Shown here piece by piece: positions 6,025-8,706 of a stretch of DNA of 8,706 nucleotides (its first letter is position 1; each line of letters opens with the position of its first letter). The DNA is from Flavobacteriaceae bacterium (GTDB lineage Bacteria > Bacteroidota > Bacteroidia > Flavobacteriales > Flavobacteriaceae): positions 1 through 8,706 of the forward strand of contig DAOVTF010000063.1 of NCBI GenBank assembly GCA_030633225.1, written 5' to 3'. The notes beneath the pieces were generated by a model, which made no database searches, was not told the origin of the DNA, and saw nothing but the letters and a program-made list of their open reading frames with translations. The position numbers and the translations under genes were made by a program.

Positions 6025-6834
6025 TTATTTTGATTTTCTAAACATAAAGTAAAGTCCAACAAGAATTAAAGGAATACTTAATAACTGTCCTGTATTTAAA
6101 TCCCAAGTAGCACGTTGGTCAACTTGTGCTTCTTTAAAAAATTCAACAAATAGTCTTACGGACCAAAGACAAACCATAAAAAGCCCAAATAAATAACCAA
6201 GTTTTTCTTTTTTATCCGTTTTCCAATACACATACCACAATAGGATAAAAGTTAAAAGATATCCAAAAGCCTCATATAATTGTGTTGGATGACGTGGAAA
6301 ATCTTCACCAAGCTGTCTAAAAATAAAACCATAATCAGAATTGGTTGATTTACCAATAATTTCTGAATTTATCAGATTTCCAATTCTTACAAAAATCGCA
6401 CCACTAGCTACAGGTATTACTATTCTGTCTAGTATCCATAAAATAGGTTTTTGTAGTACTTTTTTACTATAAAAATACATGGCGATAATAACTCCTATAG
6501 CTGCACCATGACTTGCTAATCCTTGATAACCAGTAAATTGAAATGGATTAAATCTTACAGGCAGTAAAACTTCCAAAGGATGTTCAAATAAAAATTTAGT
6601 GTCATAAAACAAAAAATGACCTAGCCTTGCTCCTAGCAAAATAGACACTACTGCATAAATAAACAAAGAGTCTAATTTTTCAATAGAAACACCTTCATTT
6701 TTATAAATTTTCTTCATTATTTGTAAACCTAGAATAAAGGCAATTACAAACATGAGACTATAATATCTAATAGAAAAAGACCCTATTTTGAATAATTCAA
6801 TACTTGGATTCCAATCAATACTTAAATAAATCAT
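6025..6834 (-). CDS. lgt: Prolipoprotein diacylglyceryl transferase
   Basis: A 269-residue inner-membrane enzyme that transfers a diacylglyceryl group from phosphatidylglycerol to the lipobox cysteine of prolipoproteins, the first step of lipoprotein maturation. About seven hydrophobic helices are visible. Family landmarks are all present: GARLGHFLFYD (68-78), GLASHGAAIGV with the catalytic-type His109 (equivalent to E. coli His103), the Lgt signature FVRIGNLINSEIIG (148-161), the HPTQLYEA motif (182-189) and VRLFVEFFKE with Arg227 in the position of the essential E. coli Arg239. The start is ATG 6834. It is the third gene of a minus-strand cluster after cysS and yidD, separated from yidD by 84 bp, so it may have an additional promoter of its own, though I see no consensus one. 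Confidence 0.96.
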   Translation of the reverse strand: MIYLSIDWNPSIELFKIGSFSIRYYSLMFVIAFILGLQIMKKIYKNEGVSIEKLDSLFIYAVVSILLGARLGHFLFYDTKFLFEHPLEVLLPVRFNPFQFTGYQGLASHGAAIGVIIAMYFYSKKVLQKPILWILDRIVIPVASGAIFVRIGNLINSEIIGKSTNSDYGFIFRQLGEDFPRHPTQLYEAFGYLLTFILLWYVYWKTDKKEKLGYLFGLFMVCLWSVRLFVEFFKEAQVDQRATWDLNTGQLLSIPLILVGLYFMFRKSK

Positions 6835-6918
6835 TTATAAATTTTTATGGTTGTAAATATATACTTTTTGAAATAGAGAAAAAAGTTAAAGAAAAAAGTC
6901 TTTTTAAGTGTTTTACTA
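6835..6918. other. Intergenic spacer between yidD and lgt
   Basis: An 84-bp AT-rich gap. On the plus strand it contains two copies of GAAAAAAGT (6878-6886 and 6891-6899) and a small inverted repeat AAAAA-GTC-TTTTT (6893-6905). The stem is pure A-T with a 3-nt loop, so it is unlikely to be a terminator on its own. No TAnnTTTG promoter element is found on the minus strand; TATATTTA just upstream of lgt is the closest. Confidence 0.35.
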
Positions 6919-7167
6919 TTAATCTTTTGTTTTCTTTTCAGGAACAGGGTCGTAACCTTTACCTCCCCAGGGATGGCAGCTAAATATTCTTTTAATAGCA
7001 AGCCAACCACCGCTTAGCAAACCATGTTTTTGCAATGCTTCGACCGTATAATGTGAACAGGTTGGTGTATAGCGACAACTTGCGGGTAGGTATGGAGAGA
7101 TTGCAATTTGATAAAAGCGAACCAATACAATAAATGGAAATATTAATATTTTACGGATAGTTTTCAA
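6919..7167 (-). CDS. yidD: Membrane protein insertion efficiency factor YidD
   Basis: A small (82-residue) membrane-associated protein of the YidD family, which assists insertion of inner-membrane proteins together with the YidC/Sec pathway. It has an amphipathic N-terminal segment ([20 protein letters not shown]), then the family core [15 protein letters not shown] with three conserved positions (Cys31, Cys37 and Tyr40), the GGWLAIKRI stretch, and the nearly invariant [13 protein letters not shown] (64-76). The C-terminus is short and lysine-rich. The only plausible start is TTG at 7167, as no in-frame ATG or GTG lies close upstream. It leaves an 11-nt gap after the cysS stop, pointing to co-transcription with cysS. 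The product is confidently identified; the exact start is less certain. Confidence 0.93.
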   Translation of the reverse strand: MKTIRKILIFPFIVLVRFYQIAISPYLPASCRYTPTCSHYTVEALQKHGLLSGGWLAIKRIFSCHPWGGKGYDPVPEKKTKD

Positions 7168-7178
7168 AAAGCTAACTA

Positions 7179-8639
7179 TTAATTTATAATAAAACCAGTA
7201 CCTTCTTTCCCATCTTTTAATTGAATTCCGAGTTCAATTAACTCATCGCGAATTTTATCAGAAAGAGCCCAGTCTTTATTTTCTCTGGCTTGATTTCTTA
7301 AGCCAATTAAAATTTCAACAACACCTTTTAATTTATCTGAATTATCATTGTCAACAGTTGTGTTTTCAAGTGCTAACACATCAAAAGTAAAAGCAAAAAC
7401 AACTTTTTTAAATTCTTCTAAATCTTCAGAAGTTAAAGTTGATTTATTATCATGCATCAAATTGATTATTTTAACTGCTTCAAATAAGTTGGCTATTAAA
7501 ATTGGAGTGTTAAAATCATCATTCATTGCATCATAACACTTCTGTTTCCAAACTTTAACATCAAAAGTTGAAGTTGCAGATGCTTTTAAACTATCCAATA
7601 AATTGATAGCCTCCATCAACCTGTTAAAGCCTTTTTCTGATGCTAAAAGTGCTTCATCTGAAAAATCGAGAATACTTCTATAATGTGCCTGCATCATAAA
7701 AAAACGAGCAACACTAGCAGAATATGATTTGCTTATATTTTTATTCTCACCAGAAAATATTTCTTCGGGTAAAATATTATTACCTGTTGATTTTGACATT
7801 TTCTTCCCATTCATGGTCAACATATTGCAATGCATCCAATATTTTACAGGGGCAACATGATTACATGCTTGGGCTTGTGCAATTTCACATTCATGATGTG
7901 GAAATTTCAAATCCATTCCCCCACCGTGAATATCAAATTCTTCTCCTAAATATTTAGTACTCATTACTGTACATTCTAAATGCCATCCCGGAAAACCAAT
8001 CCCCCATGGAGAATCCCAACGCTGAATATGTTCTGGATCAGCTTTTTTCCATAAGGCAAAATCCTGTGCATTTTTTTTATCACTTTGACCATCTAAAACA
8101 CGAGTATTTTCAATAGCATCTTCTATTTTTCTTTTGGAAAGAATACCATAATTTTCAGTTTCATTATATTTTAAAACATCAAAATAAACTGAACCATTTA
8201 CTTCGTAAGCCAAACCATTTTTTAAAATAGTTTCTATGGCTTGTATTTGTTCTAATATGTGACCTGTTGCCGTTGGTTCAATACTAGGTGGTAATAAATT
8301 AAATTTCTTTAAAATCTGATGAAAATCAACCGTATACTTTTGAACAATTTCCATTGGCTCTAGTTGCTCTAACCTTGCTTTGGTTGATATCTTATCTTCT
8401 GAATTATCATCAGTTAAATGCCCAGCATCCGTAATATTACGAACATAACGCACTTTATAACCCAAATGCAAAAAGTATCGATAAATCATATCAAATGACA
8501 TAAACGTTCGAACGTTTCCTAAATGCACATTGCTGTAAACGGTTGGTCCACAAACATACATACCTACATAACCATCTTTAAGCGGATTAAAAATTTCTTT
8601 TTTGTTGGTAAGGGAATTGTAAATATTTAGGTTTTGCAT
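7179..8639 (-). CDS. cysS: Cysteinyl-tRNA synthetase
   Basis: A class I aminoacyl-tRNA synthetase of 486 residues that charges tRNA-Cys in the cytosol. The Rossmann catalytic domain begins with [15 protein letters not shown], containing Cys30 and the HIGH-equivalent HLGN (39-42). The cysteine-binding zinc site is complete: Cys30, Cys223 (in WHLECTVMS), His248 and Glu252 (in [10 protein letters not shown]), with the same 25-residue Cys-His spacing as the E. coli enzyme. The KMSKS loop is at 280-284 ([11 protein letters not shown]). The C-terminal DALR-like and tRNA-binding region is full length, ending in a [12 protein letters not shown] tail. The start is ATG 8639. It heads the minus-strand cluster cysS-yidD-lgt, with a putative promoter about 33 bp upstream. 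Confidence 0.97.
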   Translation of the reverse strand: MQNLNIYNSLTNKKEIFNPLKDGYVGMYVCGPTVYSNVHLGNVRTFMSFDMIYRYFLHLGYKVRYVRNITDAGHLTDDNSEDKISTKARLEQLEPMEIVQKYTVDFHQILKKFNLLPPSIEPTATGHILEQIQAIETILKNGLAYEVNGSVYFDVLKYNETENYGILSKRKIEDAIENTRVLDGQSDKKNAQDFALWKKADPEHIQRWDSPWGIGFPGWHLECTVMSTKYLGEEFDIHGGGMDLKFPHHECEIAQAQACNHVAPVKYWMHCNMLTMNGKKMSKSTGNNILPEEIFSGENKNISKSYSASVARFFMMQAHYRSILDFSDEALLASEKGFNRLMEAINLLDSLKASATSTFDVKVWKQKCYDAMNDDFNTPILIANLFEAVKIINLMHDNKSTLTSEDLEEFKKVVFAFTFDVLALENTTVDNDNSDKLKGVVEILIGLRNQARENKDWALSDKIRDELIELGIQLKDGKEGTGFIIN

Positions 8640-8671
8640 TTTTACTTTTACTTTATTTGGTTTTAAGCTTT

Positions 8672-8700
8672 CAAAGATAAGAACATTTCTTTTAAAATAA
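8672..8700 (-). promoter_or_regulatory. Putative Bacteroidetes sigma-A promoter of cysS
   Basis: The minus strand reads TATCTTTG at 8679-8672, an exact match to the Bacteroidetes -7 consensus TAnnTTTG, 33 bp ahead of the cysS ATG. At 18 bp further upstream is TTA (8700-8698) rather than the consensus -33 TTG, so the upstream element is weak. An AT-rich leader of about 25 nt would follow. Confidence 0.5.
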
Positions 8701-8706
8701 CTTATA

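Noticed and set aside
6843..6870. Promoter for lgt (minus-strand TATATTTA)
   Set aside because: It misses the final G of TAnnTTTG and has no TTG at 17-23 bp upstream.
6893..6905. AAAAA-GTC-TTTTT as a terminator after yidD
   Set aside because: All A-T stem of 5 bp with a 3-nt loop; such runs are expected by chance in this AT-rich spacer.
7348..7957. Plus-strand open frames at 7348-7536 and 7724-7957
   Set aside because: Both are antisense to conserved parts of cysS, including the catalytic and zinc region, and have no family features.

Overview
The window is ordinary chromosomal DNA from a bacterium of the Bacteroidetes, most likely a marine-type Flavobacteriaceae; the genus cannot be resolved. 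Four things support this: the DNA is very AT-rich; no clear Shine-Dalgarno sequences precede the genes; the cbb3 oxidase genes have the flavobacterial form (a CcoO frame open to the window edge, as expected for a CcoN-CcoO fusion, and a short single-heme CcoP); and cysS, yidD and lgt lie next to each other. I see no mobile element, CRISPR array, tRNA or rRNA. No stretch over 300 bases lacks a gene; the longest is about 130 bp (1586-1715).

Plus strand, 1-6012: a cbb3-type (high oxygen affinity) cytochrome c oxidase locus. It runs from the 3' end of ccoO (probably the ccoNO fusion) through ccoQ and ccoP, which overlap, to a strong hairpin terminator. The assembly genes follow: ccoG (copper-reducing ferredoxin-like membrane protein), ccoH (FixH), and a SafE/TauE-like membrane protein with an HCxxMC motif that probably handles copper. 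That last gene appears to start at an ATT codon; the first ATG would remove its first membrane helix and half of the motif. Two tandem class I PPK2 polyphosphate kinase genes follow directly, the first 10 nt after the membrane-protein stop, so polyphosphate-nucleotide phosphotransfer appears tied to the oxidase assembly operon. The two paralogues have diverged but share a nearly identical 67-nt DNA patch over the Walker B region.

Minus strand, 8706-6025: a convergent housekeeping cluster read as cysS (cysteinyl-tRNA synthetase), yidD (membrane insertion factor, apparent TTG start) and lgt (prolipoprotein diacylglyceryl transferase). A Bacteroidetes-type -7 element lies upstream of cysS. The lgt and second ppk2 stop codons are only 12 bp apart.

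I did not find an undescribed system. The points most worth checking are the ATT start, the ppk2 pair inside the respiratory locus and their shared near-identical patch.
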